Assembly: GCA_030431775.1 (NCBI GenBank)
Contig: JAUIHW010000011.1
Coordinates: forward strand, 31,647 to 95,646
Length of the DNA stretch: 64,000 bases
Direction: 5' to 3'
Source of the DNA: Gammaproteobacteria bacterium
Lineage (GTDB): Bacteria; Pseudomonadota; Gammaproteobacteria; Pseudomonadales; JAUIET01
The position numbers and the translations under genes were made by a program. Positions 1 to 8,944 of the stretch are shown here, in pieces. Within the stretch, counting starts at the first letter, position 1, and the number at the start of each line of letters is the position of its first letter. Below the pieces are notes generated by a model. The model was not told the origin of the DNA, made no database searches, and saw nothing but the letters and a program-made list of their open reading frames with translations.

Positions 1-1485
1 CCCAACACTCCTCAGCATGTGGGCGGTCTTGGCATATATGACCCTTCAACCGCGCCGGGTGGCAACGTTCGTTTCAAAGAAGTGATTGCTAACTTTGAGC
101 AGCGCCTGAATACCATGCCCCTGTTTCGAACGCGAGTGGTGCATGTGCCAGGCAAAATCGATCGCCCTTACTGGGTTCAGGATGATAACTTTGATGTGGA
201 GTTTCACCTTCGGCATATCGCCTTGCCTGCCCCCGGAGATTGGCGGCAATTGTGGATTCAGGCGGCTCGCCTGCATGCCCGCCCGCTGGACATGTCTCGT
301 CCGCTGTGGGAAGCCTATATTATCGAAGGGCTGGATAACATTCCGGATGTGCCAGCCGGCTCATTCGCAATTTACACCAAGATGCATCATAGCCTGGTGG
401 ATGGTGCAGGCGGAGATGCTTTCATGATGGCGCTGCACGACATGGAGCCTGTGCCAACCGCTGCGCCGCTTGAACCCAAGGTGATTATTGCCGATCACCA
501 GCCTTCCGGTGGCGAGTTACTGTTGCGCGCTGTGCTAAACAGCAGCCGCGACACGATAGGCCTGGTAAAAGGTGCTTCCAGCACACTGTTTCGAACAGTT
601 CAGCACCAATTGGCCGTTGCTCGCGAGGAAATACCTTCTGCCGATATGAATGCGCCAAAGACTCGCTTTAACAACCCGGTGGGTCCACATCGTGTAGCCG
701 AAGCGGCAGTATTTGATCTGGAGCACTTCAAGGCCATCAAGAACGAGTTTGGCGTCACAATCAATGATGTGGCGCTGGCTGTTATTGGCGGCGCCATGCG
801 TCGCTATCTGCTGGAGCACGATGAGTTGCCCGATGAATCATTGGCCGCGGGTATCCCTCTGAATATGCGTACCCGTCGGGACAAAACCGATGACAATAAT
901 CAGGTGGGCTCGACTTTTTGTGAGATTCACACCAACGTGGCCGACCCGGTTGAACGTTTGCGGGCGGTTCATCAAAGTGCAGAGAATGCGAAGGCGAGCA
1001 GCGAGAACAACCCGTTGGTGGAAATGCTCCGCGTGGCCGGCGTGTTCTCTCCCGCGGTATCGCAGAGTGCGGCGCGGCTTTGGTCCAAGCATCAACTCAG
1101 CCGGTACGTGCCGGCCAATATCAGTACTGTAATATCCAATGTGCCGGGCCCAAGAATGCCTCTGTACAGCGCTGGTGCAGAAATGGTGCGTTACCACTCG
1201 CTAGGTTTACTGACGCCAGGATGTGGCTCATTTCACCTCGTTTTTAGCAGTCAGGGCTTAATAACGATTACCGTTCTGGCGGATCGCGACATTGTTCCGG
1301 ACCCCGAGTTCTATCGTCAATGCCTGGAGCGTTCATTCGAAGAGATGCTTGCTGCAGTACCAAAAGGCGCATCCTCTGCCGGCACTGAGCGCAAGACCGC
1401 AAAATCTCGCCGGCCGCGCACCAAGAAATCAACCAGTAAGAAATCACCGGAAAAGTTCTCGAATACTCGCAAGGCCTCGGCCTGA
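1..1485 (+). CDS. Wax ester synthase/diacylglycerol O-acyltransferase (WS/DGAT), 5' end outside window
   Basis: Condenses an acyl-CoA with a fatty alcohol or diacylglycerol to give wax ester or triacylglycerol, probably at the inner face of the membrane. The frame is open to base 1 and six residues precede the first possible GTG at 19, so the true start lies upstream. Counting from that GTG, the catalytic HHSLVDG motif (HHxxxDG) is at 123-129, a PLW motif at 95-97, and the conserved VISNVPGP stretch lies in the C-terminal half. The last 35 or so residues form a Lys/Arg/Ser-rich tail beyond the usual domain end. An acyl-CoA ligase and a fatty acyl-CoA reductase lie within 6 kb, which supports wax ester formation over triacylglycerol alone. 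The family call is very secure; substrate preference is inferred. Confidence 0.94.
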   Translation, partial: PNTPQHVGGLGIYDPSTAPGGNVRFKEVIANFEQRLNTMPLFRTRVVHVPGKIDRPYWVQDDNFDVEFHLRHIALPAPGDWRQLWIQAARLHARPLDMSRPLWEAYIIEGLDNIPDVPAGSFAIYTKMHHSLVDGAGGDAFMMALHDMEPVPTAAPLEPKVIIADHQPSGGELLLRAVLNSSRDTIGLVKGASSTLFRTVQHQLAVAREEIPSADMNAPKTRFNNPVGPHRVAEAAVFDLEHFKAIKNEFGVTINDVALAVIGGAMRRYLLEHDELPDESLAAGIPLNMRTRRDKTDDNNQVGSTFCEIHTNVADPVERLRAVHQSAENAKASSENNPLVEMLRVAGVFSPAVSQSAARLWSKHQLSRYVPANISTVISNVPGPRMPLYSAGAEMVRYHSLGLLTPGCGSFHLVFSSQGLITITVLADRDIVPDPEFYRQCLERSFEEMLAAVPKGASSAGTERKTAKSRRPRTKKSTSKKSPEKFSNTRKASA

Positions 1486-1543
1486 CAGTTTGAGCCGTGG
1501 CCAATTAACAGGCTCTGTGCCTGAATCAGAACGGAGAGCATGC

Positions 1544-2179
1544 ATGCAGCTTGATACGAACAACGCAATCAGCGGTGACGTTGGGCCGGTAGCGAACGCG
1601 GGGCTCCTCCACTCAAGCCCTTATCATCTTCTTCAGTACCCCTCCAAGTCGTCCCTGGGTAAACCCAAAACCAGAATTCTACTGAGCTGCGACACCGGAA
1701 ACGATTTGCGTTTTGTTACGGAGTTTTGCGAACGCTATTCGCAGCATTTTCGTTGCACCATCGTAGAGCCCTTTAACCGCCAACAGGCGAACCGCATGGA
1801 TTATGTGTTCTGGTTGGCAACTGAGAGAGCTCTGGCGCGCAATACCGTGCTTGTGGTGTTGGTAGGTCCAACCACGGCAGGCTGTGCGAACGTCGACTGG
1901 GACATTGCCGCATCGCTGACCGATTCGGGCCTCGGTACAGCCGGGCTGGTCGGTGTTTTGTTGCCCAACTACTTTGAGTCCGGCAGCGAGGCAAAGAGCT
2001 TGCGCAACATACCACATCGCCTGGCGCTCAATACCAGCAATGGCTACGCCACGGTGTATACCTGGCAGCATGTTATGAGCAGTTTATTTAACGCCGAATC
2101 AATGGTGCGAAGGGCGCTGGAAAACAGCCGGTCTTCACAGTTCCAGCCGAACAACCGGCCACCCCTCAGGAAGCCATAA
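1544..2179 (+). CDS. TIR-like domain protein (MTH538/DUF1863 type), orphan
   Basis: 211 residues. Start chosen at ATG 1544 because GGAG at 1533-1536 sits seven bases upstream; the open frame extends further back but would overlap the wax synthase. Residues 43-175 match my memory of the MTH538/DUF1863 TIR-like fold: a first strand TRILLSCD near 43-50, the strand VLVVLVG at 102-108, then VDWDIAASL at 117-125, a GLVGVLLP strand at 134-141, and a closing NxxxGYAxxYxW pattern near 165-174. The first 42 residues look disordered. Family members include Thoeris ThsB, which makes an NAD-derived signal, and proteins of unknown role. No Thoeris effector (ThsA) is nearby, so a defence role is only a possibility. 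Transcribed from its own start 58 bases after the wax synthase stop. Confidence 0.72.
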   Translation: MQLDTNNAISGDVGPVANAGLLHSSPYHLLQYPSKSSLGKPKTRILLSCDTGNDLRFVTEFCERYSQHFRCTIVEPFNRQQANRMDYVFWLATERALARNTVLVVLVGPTTAGCANVDWDIAASLTDSGLGTAGLVGVLLPNYFESGSEAKSLRNIPHRLALNTSNGYATVYTWQHVMSSLFNAESMVRRALENSRSSQFQPNNRPPLRKP

Positions 2180-2223
2180 GCAGGCAATTTGAACGCCATT
2201 GGGGCCACCACTTTCAGATGATT

Positions 2224-3933
2224 TTACTCACCTTGGCTGACGGCGGCTCGTAGAGTGTTTTTCAGCACCTTACCGGCGGCATTGCGTGGTAACGGCTCAG
2301 TCTGAATGACAATTCGCGCGGGTACTTTGTAGCCGGCTAGTTGCTGCTGGGCAAATTCTCTGAGCTCTCCGTCAGTCAGAGTATGGCCCGCTTTGGGCAC
2401 CACTGAAACCACCACCTGCTCGCCAAGATTCTGATCGGCAATTCCGTACACTGCAAGCTCCTCAACAGCAGGGTGTTCGGCCAGCTCAGCTTCCACTTCA
2501 GCCGGGTATATGTTTTCGCCGCCGCGAATAATCATGTCTTTGGCCCGATCTGCGAGATAGAGATAACCGTCGGTATCGAAATAGCCAATGTCTTCAGTAT
2601 CAAACCAGCCTTCGTGAAAACTCTTCGTGCTGGCGTCTGTACGGTTCCAGTATTCGTTGACTAAAGTCGGTGTCTTCAGCCAGATGCGGCCTGTCTCCCC
2701 CGCCGCGCATTCAGCACCGTGCTCGTCACACACCTTTGCCTCAACCGTAGCGTGACAAAACCCGGCACTGCCAGGGTTATCAATAAAAGCCTGTCCGGTG
2801 AAAGCGGTGCCAATCGAATTGGATTCGGTCATCCCCCAGCCCGTGCCCGGGTAGGCGTGTTCAAGCTTGGCCGAAATCAGGCGGGCTACTCGCGGCGGGG
2901 TGGCAGAGCCTCCGGCGCCAAGGCTGCACAGGCTGCGGGTATCGGCCTTGTCGAACTGAGGTGACTCCAGAAGTTGCTGCAACATGCTGGGCGCTGCACT
3001 CAGAATGGTGACCTGTTCCTGCTCAATCAACTGCAGTGCCTGCTCGGCATTCCACTTATACATCATGACAATTTTGCGCCCGGCGCGCAGCGCGGTGAGA
3101 AAGATGGCGTGCAAGCCACTGACATGAAACAGCGGAACCGCGAGCAATTGTACGGGCTCATACCCTTTCTCCAGCATCTTGCCGATCAACTCCGGATTGG
3201 CCATGGCGGAGGCGGCCGCAGTGCAATCAAAATTCATTAAAGCCTGGCAGATAGCACGATGGCTTGACACCGCCCCCTTAGGTTTGCCCGTGGTGCCAGA
3301 GGTGTACATGATCATGGCCAGATCTTCACCATCGAGCGCGGGTTCGTGACAGTCCGCGGCGTCAACCGCTTCGAGTAGCTGCGTCAGTGACTCCGAGTCG
3401 GCTTGCCGATTACCGGTTTGCGGCTGTGGGCGCACAACCACCGAGCGAATACCGGTTTTTTCCAGGCCACTTGCCATCAGCTCATAGCGTTGCTGATCGC
3501 AGAATACGGTCTTGCAGCCGGCATCGCGGGCCGCAAACAGCAGGTCTTTTTCTTTCCCCCAGCTGTTGATCGGCACCGCGACAGCGCCAATTCTGGTAAT
3601 GCCAATAAATGCGCTCATCCATTCCGGAAAATTGCGCATGGCAATGCCGATTCGATCGCCCTTGAGAACCGCGTGCTTGACCCTCAGTGCAGCAGCAATC
3701 TGCTTGCTTTGCTGCAGCACTTGCGCCACGCTCCAGCGTTCGCTGCCATAGACCAGAAACTCCTTGTCATTATGCTGTTCGGCTTCCTGATACACTGTCT
3801 GCAGGGAATCGGGTGCCTTAGCGAATGCCTTGTATTCAACTCCATTGAAACATCGGGTAGCCACTTCGAATGCCTGACCTTCTCCGGTCAGTAAGCTGAC
3901 CGCTTCATCATATGCCTGTTTTATTGCTTTCAC
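2224..3933 (-). CDS. Long/medium-chain acyl-CoA ligase (AMP-binding, FadD-like)
   Basis: Activates a carboxylic acid to its acyl-adenylate and then to acyl-CoA. 569 residues, normal for the family. The P-loop-like AMP-binding motif YTSGTTGKPKG is at 210-220, GWGMTES in the central part, the hinge region YLADRAKDMIIRGGENIYP in the C-terminal third, and the adenylation-type lysine in PRNAAGKVLK close to the C-terminus. No membrane segment is evident. It is divergent from the AraC-type regulator starting at 4060 and lies between a wax synthase and a fatty acyl-CoA reductase, so a role in supplying acyl-CoA for wax or in fatty acid scavenging is likely (inference). Chain length cannot be read from sequence. 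Confidence 0.9.
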   Translation of the reverse strand: MKAIKQAYDEAVSLLTGEGQAFEVATRCFNGVEYKAFAKAPDSLQTVYQEAEQHNDKEFLVYGSERWSVAQVLQQSKQIAAALRVKHAVLKGDRIGIAMRNFPEWMSAFIGITRIGAVAVPINSWGKEKDLLFAARDAGCKTVFCDQQRYELMASGLEKTGIRSVVVRPQPQTGNRQADSESLTQLLEAVDAADCHEPALDGEDLAMIMYTSGTTGKPKGAVSSHRAICQALMNFDCTAAASAMANPELIGKMLEKGYEPVQLLAVPLFHVSGLHAIFLTALRAGRKIVMMYKWNAEQALQLIEQEQVTILSAAPSMLQQLLESPQFDKADTRSLCSLGAGGSATPPRVARLISAKLEHAYPGTGWGMTESNSIGTAFTGQAFIDNPGSAGFCHATVEAKVCDEHGAECAAGETGRIWLKTPTLVNEYWNRTDASTKSFHEGWFDTEDIGYFDTDGYLYLADRAKDMIIRGGENIYPAEVEAELAEHPAVEELAVYGIADQNLGEQVVVSVVPKAGHTLTDGELREFAQQQLAGYKVPARIVIQTEPLPRNAAGKVLKNTLRAAVSQGE

Positions 3934-4059
3934 AGAGAATCTCCCGGAAAATGAGCGTTATCAGTAAGGTACGCTGGTTGCGATAAAGTCAGGAGTGCGG
4001 TTCTCTGCAAAACACAGTGACCAAACTTGTCGCATGGAAACTGTTGGCTAAGGTTGGAG

Positions 4060-5130
4060 ATGGTTGTGCCGCGAAGTCTTTCGGCTGAGCAAGCTATCGC
4101 AACGGCATCGCTCATGGGATTGTCGGCGGCTGATCTCCGCCGTGAAGCCGCGGAGCTGGGCATTGATGACAGCGTATTTATCGGTGCGCCGGGCGCTACG
4201 CTGACGGCTCGGGATTTTGGTCGGCTGTTCATCAGTTTAATTCGCCGATCACAGCTGGCCGCGGGTGTGGATGTCGAGGCGCTCGATGACGTACTCGCAC
4301 TCAGCAGCTACCGCCTACTGTATCTCTATCTGATTCACGGTGACACACTGGCCTCCTGTCTGCAGCGTGCCGCGGGGTATTTCACGCGCTTTGAAGAAAG
4401 TCGTCGCAGCTTCAAGCTGGCAGAGAATGAAGCCCAGGTCCGTTGGGAGTTTGACCTGGGAGTGCTTAAGCCGGGTGAACAGCCAGGCCCCCAGGATTTC
4501 AGTATGGAACAGTTGCGCTGGTTACCGGGCTTGCCCGGCCGCATGCTGGCGCTCTACCTTTGGCACCGCACAGCCAGCTGGCTGATCGGAAATTTCATTG
4601 ATCTGGGCAGTGTCCACTTTGATTGCGAACCCTATGGCTCAGCCAATGATTACGTGGCGGCCTTTGGTGCTCCGGTCTACTTTAATGCCGATTGGTGTGG
4701 TATGACCTTCCATCCTCGTTATCTGGACGCGCCGAATGTACAGAATGAACGCGCTGTGCAATCCATGCTCGCAACATTCCCAGCCGAGTTGATCGAGGTT
4801 GATGAACTGGCGTCGAGTGCGACGGCCCGCGTGCGAGGCCTGCTGGGTACCGATTTCAGCGTAGAAATGCCATCGCTGGAACAGGTGGCTGAGCGCTTGT
4901 TCACCACAACGGCCACGCTCCATCGCAGGCTGCGAGAAGAGGGCACGTCATTTCAAAAGCTGAAGGATGGCTGCCGTCGGGACGCGGCTATCACAATGCT
5001 CCGAGGCGGTGAAAAAAGTGGCGCTGCTATCGCGGACGTTCTGGGCTTCTCCGACCCCAGCACCTTCTATCGAGCATTCAAAAAGTGGACCGGCATGACA
5101 CCTCAGGAATTCAAAAGCCGCGGCGCCTGA
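4060..5130 (+). CDS. AraC-family transcriptional regulator (AraC_binding_2/OruR-like N-terminus)
   Basis: 356 residues with a C-terminal AraC DNA-binding region of two helix-turn-helix units; the second contains the typical IADVLGFSDPSTFYRAFKKWTG pattern split over about residues 325-346. The N-terminal 190 residues resemble the arabinose-binding-like domain of OruR/ArgR-type regulators. ATG 4060 is preferred because AAGGTTGGAG stands just ahead; an in-frame TTG at 4027 has no comparable site. The gene is divergent from the acyl-CoA ligase with 126 bases between the starts, and the fatty acyl-CoA reductase follows in the same direction 125 bases downstream. Control of one or both lipid genes is a reasonable inference. 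Confidence 0.9.
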   Translation: MVVPRSLSAEQAIATASLMGLSAADLRREAAELGIDDSVFIGAPGATLTARDFGRLFISLIRRSQLAAGVDVEALDDVLALSSYRLLYLYLIHGDTLASCLQRAAGYFTRFEESRRSFKLAENEAQVRWEFDLGVLKPGEQPGPQDFSMEQLRWLPGLPGRMLALYLWHRTASWLIGNFIDLGSVHFDCEPYGSANDYVAAFGAPVYFNADWCGMTFHPRYLDAPNVQNERAVQSMLATFPAELIEVDELASSATARVRGLLGTDFSVEMPSLEQVAERLFTTTATLHRRLREEGTSFQKLKDGCRRDAAITMLRGGEKSGAAIADVLGFSDPSTFYRAFKKWTGMTPQEFKSRGA

Positions 5131-5255
5131 AAAATACGGCCACGTAATTCTGCATATCATGGCCATTGTTGGCCTGCGAATATTCCATAGACTGTCATTA
5201 AGCCTGCACGTGGTATTGGCATGGCAATCACGTAAACATAATGAGGGCAAATAAG

Positions 5256-7241
5256 ATGAAATACTTTGTTACCGGTGGTACCGGGTTTATTGGCAAATAC
5301 ATGGTGCAAAAGCTGCTGGAGCGTGGCGGCACGGTTTATTGCCTGGTCCGCAAGTCATCCATAAAGAAGTTTCAGGAGCTGCGTGAATGGACCGGGGCCA
5401 GCGAAAAGAAGCTGATTCCGGTTTATGGTGATCTCGCCAAAAAGAAACTGGGCCTGGCGAAGGCCGATGTGGAAAACTTGCAAGGAAAAATCGGCCATTT
5501 TTACCACCTGGCGGCAATCTATGATTTGCGAGCATCGGCTGAGAGCCAGCTGGTTGCCAATGTGGAGGGTACCCGTAATGCGGTGCAATGCGCCGAGCAA
5601 CTCAAAGCCAAGAGCTTCCAACACGTCAGTTCCATTGCAGCAGCGGGTAAGTACCTCGGAACGTTTCGCGAGGATATGTTCGAGGAAGCCGGCGAACTGA
5701 ACCATCCGTATTTCCGAACCAAGCATGACTCGGAAGCCATCGTTCGCAGAGAATGCTCGATTCCCTGGAGGGTTTATCGCCCGGCGTCGGTGGTTGGCCA
5801 CTCGCAAACCGGTGAAATCGATAAAGTAGATGGCCCTTACTACAGTTTCAAAGTGTTGCAGAAAATGCGCGATGTGCTGCCGCCCTGGTTCCCGCTGATT
5901 GGCGTCGATTCCGGCAGCTTCAATGTGGTACCGGTTGATTACGTTGTTGATGCAATGGACTATATCGCCCACCAGAAGGGTTATGACGGGCAATGCTTCC
6001 ACCTCACTAACCCTGATCACTACACCTCGGGAGAGCTGCTAAATATTATTGCTGATGCGGCGCATGCACCCCGTTTTGCTATTCGTCTTGATACCAAAAT
6101 CTTTTCCTTCGTTCCGACAGGGCTCACCTCCATGCTGGCCAAGCTACCACCGGTGCGTCGCCTGCTCGATTCCACTCTCGAAGGTTTCGGCATGCCCGCA
6201 GACGCCGCCTTGTTTTTCAGCTGGACCACGCGTTATGACAACCGCGATACCGTGCGTGCTCTGGAGGGCAGCGGCATTGAAGTGCCCAAGCTGCACAGCT
6301 ACGCAGCGAAGTTGTGGGATTTCTGGGAACGCAATCTGGATCCTGACCTGTTTATTGACCGTACTCTCAAAGGTAATGTGGCAGGCAAGGTGGTGGTGAT
6401 TACCGGTGCCGGCAGCGGTATTGGCCTGTCGGCGGCGCTTCGTCTGGCCGAGGCGGGTGCCCGGCTTGTGATTTGCGGGCGCACTCTGGAGAAGCTGAAA
6501 GAAGCCAGGAAACAGATCAAGGCTGTTGGTGGTGAGGTGCATATCTACGCCGCTGACCTGGCGGATATGGACTCCTGCGACCGCTTCATGGCGCAGGTAC
6601 TCAAGGACCATGGTCAGGTGGATATTCTGATCAACAACGCCGGGCGCTCCATTCGCCGCGCGGTCGAGGACTCTTACGACCGCTTTCACGACTTTGAGCG
6701 CACCATGCAGATCAACTACTACGGCGCGCTGCGTTGCAGTCTGGCAGTACTGCCAGGAATGAGCGAACGCAAGGCCGGCCAGATCATCAATATATCGTCC
6801 ATGGGTGTGGTTGGCCCTCCGGCCCGTTTCTCAGCGTACATCGCGTCCAAATCGGCGCTCGAAGGTTGGACGCGTTGCGCCGAGGCGGAGTTTTGTGACC
6901 GTGGCATTAGTTTCACCAATATCAATATGCCACTGGTCAAAACACCCATGATCAGTCCCACCAAGGCCTATGAATATGCGCCTACACTGACCCCGGAGGA
7001 GGCGGCCGACCTGGTGGTGGACGCGGTCATACATAAGCCCAGCCGTGTAACTACCGGCATGGGCCGGATGTTCCAGATTTTGCATGTGATTGCGCCCAAG
7101 CTTGCGGCCAGCATGATGAACATGCCCTTCAGAATGTTCGATGAGAAAAAGGCCATGGAAGCGATTGATAAGAGTAAAACGGATGAGCCCAGCTCCGAAC
7201 AGGTAGCACTGGCGTCATTAATGAAAGGTGTGCACTATTAA
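5256..7241 (+). CDS. Fatty acyl-CoA reductase, two-domain alcohol-forming type (Maqu_2507-like)
   Basis: Predicted to reduce acyl-CoA through the aldehyde to the fatty alcohol with NADPH. 661 residues, the same length as the Marinobacter enzyme Maqu_2507 as I recall it, with very similar sequence throughout. Residues 1-360 form an extended-SDR/NAD_binding_4 domain with GGTGFIG at 7-13 and YFRTK at 152-156; residues 375-661 form a classical SDR domain with GAGSGIG at 384-390, serine in INISS near 511-515 and YIASK at 528-532. Start chosen at ATG 5256, nine bases after GAGGG; ATG 5241 lacks a site. The partner wax synthase and acyl-CoA ligase lie just upstream. Mycobacterial AcrA1-type proteins share this architecture. 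Confidence 0.9.
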   Translation: MKYFVTGGTGFIGKYMVQKLLERGGTVYCLVRKSSIKKFQELREWTGASEKKLIPVYGDLAKKKLGLAKADVENLQGKIGHFYHLAAIYDLRASAESQLVANVEGTRNAVQCAEQLKAKSFQHVSSIAAAGKYLGTFREDMFEEAGELNHPYFRTKHDSEAIVRRECSIPWRVYRPASVVGHSQTGEIDKVDGPYYSFKVLQKMRDVLPPWFPLIGVDSGSFNVVPVDYVVDAMDYIAHQKGYDGQCFHLTNPDHYTSGELLNIIADAAHAPRFAIRLDTKIFSFVPTGLTSMLAKLPPVRRLLDSTLEGFGMPADAALFFSWTTRYDNRDTVRALEGSGIEVPKLHSYAAKLWDFWERNLDPDLFIDRTLKGNVAGKVVVITGAGSGIGLSAALRLAEAGARLVICGRTLEKLKEARKQIKAVGGEVHIYAADLADMDSCDRFMAQVLKDHGQVDILINNAGRSIRRAVEDSYDRFHDFERTMQINYYGALRCSLAVLPGMSERKAGQIINISSMGVVGPPARFSAYIASKSALEGWTRCAEAEFCDRGISFTNINMPLVKTPMISPTKAYEYAPTLTPEEAADLVVDAVIHKPSRVTTGMGRMFQILHVIAPKLAASMMNMPFRMFDEKKAMEAIDKSKTDEPSSEQVALASLMKGVHY

Positions 7242-7357
7242 TTCGCTGCACGCTGGGTGAGTGTTGAAGACAACATAACTGAACGTAAATGTTGCAGCCG
7301 ACGGTGACGCATTACGATACACTCCGAACATTGTGTTAAAGGCTTCCAGGAGGACAA

Positions 7358-8125
7358 GTGAGTAGTTTGAACAACAAGGTTGCCCTGGTTACCGGTGGTG
7401 GCAGTGGTATAGGGCGAGCAATCTGTGAGGTCATGGCGCGTGAAGGCGCGAGCGTGGTGGTGGTTGACTTCAATGCGGAAGCCGGGCAACAGGCGGCCAA
7501 TGAATTGCAGCAAGGTGGCTGCGAGTCGCTGTTTGTGCAGGCCGACCTGACCCGCGATGAACAGGTTGAAGCCATGGTAAGTGCCTGCCTGGAACGCTTT
7601 GGTCGCCTGGATTGCGCCTGCAATAATGCGGCCCTGAGCAAGGGCCGGGGGCCCATCGAAGATTTCTCCCGTGACGAGTTCGAGTTCGCGCTGGAGTACT
7701 CTCTGGTGAATACCTGGCTGTCAATGAAGTACGAAATTGCCGCCATGCGTCAGGCGGGTCGCGGGGCGATCGTGAATATCTCCTCGAATGCTTCGTTGAA
7801 AGGTGACCCGCATAACACGCCTTATGCCACGGCTAAAGGTGGGGTGAATACCTTGACCATGAGCTCGGCTGGCGAACTGGCGCGTGCCGGTATTCGTTTA
7901 AATGCGGTCTCTCCCGGTGTGATTCGAACGCCTGGTGTGCAGAAATACATCGACGACAATCCAAGTGTGGAGAAGGCCATGAACCGTGCATCGGCCATTG
8001 GCCGCATGGGGGAGCCCGAAGAGATTGCTGAAGCGGTTGCTTTTCTGTGCTCTGATCGCGCGTCGTTTATCACCGGACAGATTCTGTCGGTTGACGGTGG
8101 CGCCACTGTAAAAATGGGAGGATAA
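7358..8125 (+). CDS. SDR-family NAD(P)-dependent oxidoreductase
   Basis: Classical short-chain dehydrogenase of 255 residues. Cofactor motif TGGGSGIG at 12-19, catalytic serine in NISS near 140-143, and YxxxK as Y156/K160. An acidic residue after the second strand (VVVVDF) suggests NAD rather than NADP. GTG start with a strong AGGAGG site eight bases upstream. It forms an operon with the next SDR, three bases apart. The tail ITGQILSVDGGATV is typical of the glucose dehydrogenase/FabG-like branch. Substrate unknown; given the neighbours, a secondary alcohol or oxoacyl compound is possible. Confidence 0.9.
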   Translation: MSSLNNKVALVTGGGSGIGRAICEVMAREGASVVVVDFNAEAGQQAANELQQGGCESLFVQADLTRDEQVEAMVSACLERFGRLDCACNNAALSKGRGPIEDFSRDEFEFALEYSLVNTWLSMKYEIAAMRQAGRGAIVNISSNASLKGDPHNTPYATAKGGVNTLTMSSAGELARAGIRLNAVSPGVIRTPGVQKYIDDNPSVEKAMNRASAIGRMGEPEEIAEAVAFLCSDRASFITGQILSVDGGATVKMGG

Positions 8126-8128
8126 AAA

Positions 8129-8944
8129 ATGGGACCGAGATTTACTGGCCGGGTAGCGATAGTAACCGGTGCCAGCATGGGCATTGGCCGGGCGATAGCC
8201 TTACAACTGGCGGCCGAAGGTGCGCATGTTGTGATGTGCGCGCGGCGTCAACCCAGGCTGGATGAATTGAGCCAGGAGATTGCTGCGGCCGGTGGCAGCA
8301 GTACCGCAGTGGCCCTGGACGTGAATGACCTGGATGGCTTTGCAGAGCTGATTCGCGACACCCATGCTGAGCACGGTCGCCTGGATGTGTTGGTGAATAA
8401 TGCGCCATCGGTGGTTGGCGGTATGGTGGTTGATCAGACCATAGAGCAGTGGCGGTCGAATTTTACTGCCTCCGTTGACAGCGTGTTTGTCGGCTGCAAG
8501 GAAGCAATGAAGATCATGCAGCCACAGGGTTCCGGTTCCATTATCAATATCAGTTCGGTCAGCAGCCTGCGTGCCGGCATGGCGGCTGGAGCCTACTCGG
8601 GTTCCAAGGCCGCCGTAAACCAGTTTACCTGCTGTGCTGCGATGGAAGCCGCGCCTTACAATGTTCGTTTGAATGTGGTGGCTCCGGGTTCAGTAGTCAC
8701 ACCGGGTCAGCAAACCGCGTTTCGCAACGACCAGAAAATCAGTGATCTGGTCGCCGGAGCGATACCAATGCAGCGCCATGCCGAAGCGGAGGAAGTGGCC
8801 GAGGCCGTGTGCTTCCTGGCATCCGATCAGGCTTCATTCATTACCGGAGTTATCCTGCCGGTTGATGGCGGTAAAACTCCACAGATGTATATACCAAGCT
8901 TCGACATCACAGCGCTTGATAATGTGGATGCCGACAAGGCTTAA
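8129..8944 (+). CDS. SDR-family oxidoreductase
   Basis: 271 residues, TGASMGIG at 13-20, NISS near 140-143, Y156 and K160 as the catalytic pair. The residue context after the second strand (VVMCARR) has arginines, which usually indicates NADPH use, unlike the upstream paralogue. The C-terminus is about 15 residues longer than in the paralogue. It starts three bases after the preceding SDR, so the pair is co-transcribed. Its stop codon shares four bases (TTAA) with that of the convergent iron alcohol dehydrogenase. Confidence 0.89.
   Translation: MGPRFTGRVAIVTGASMGIGRAIALQLAAEGAHVVMCARRQPRLDELSQEIAAAGGSSTAVALDVNDLDGFAELIRDTHAEHGRLDVLVNNAPSVVGGMVVDQTIEQWRSNFTASVDSVFVGCKEAMKIMQPQGSGSIINISSVSSLRAGMAAGAYSGSKAAVNQFTCCAAMEAAPYNVRLNVVAPGSVVTPGQQTAFRNDQKISDLVAGAIPMQRHAEAEEVAEAVCFLASDQASFITGVILPVDGGKTPQMYIPSFDITALDNVDADKA

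Noticed and set aside
1292..1543. Longer N-terminus for the TIR-like gene
   Set aside because: The extension overlaps the wax synthase and has no ribosome site, while ATG 1544 has one.
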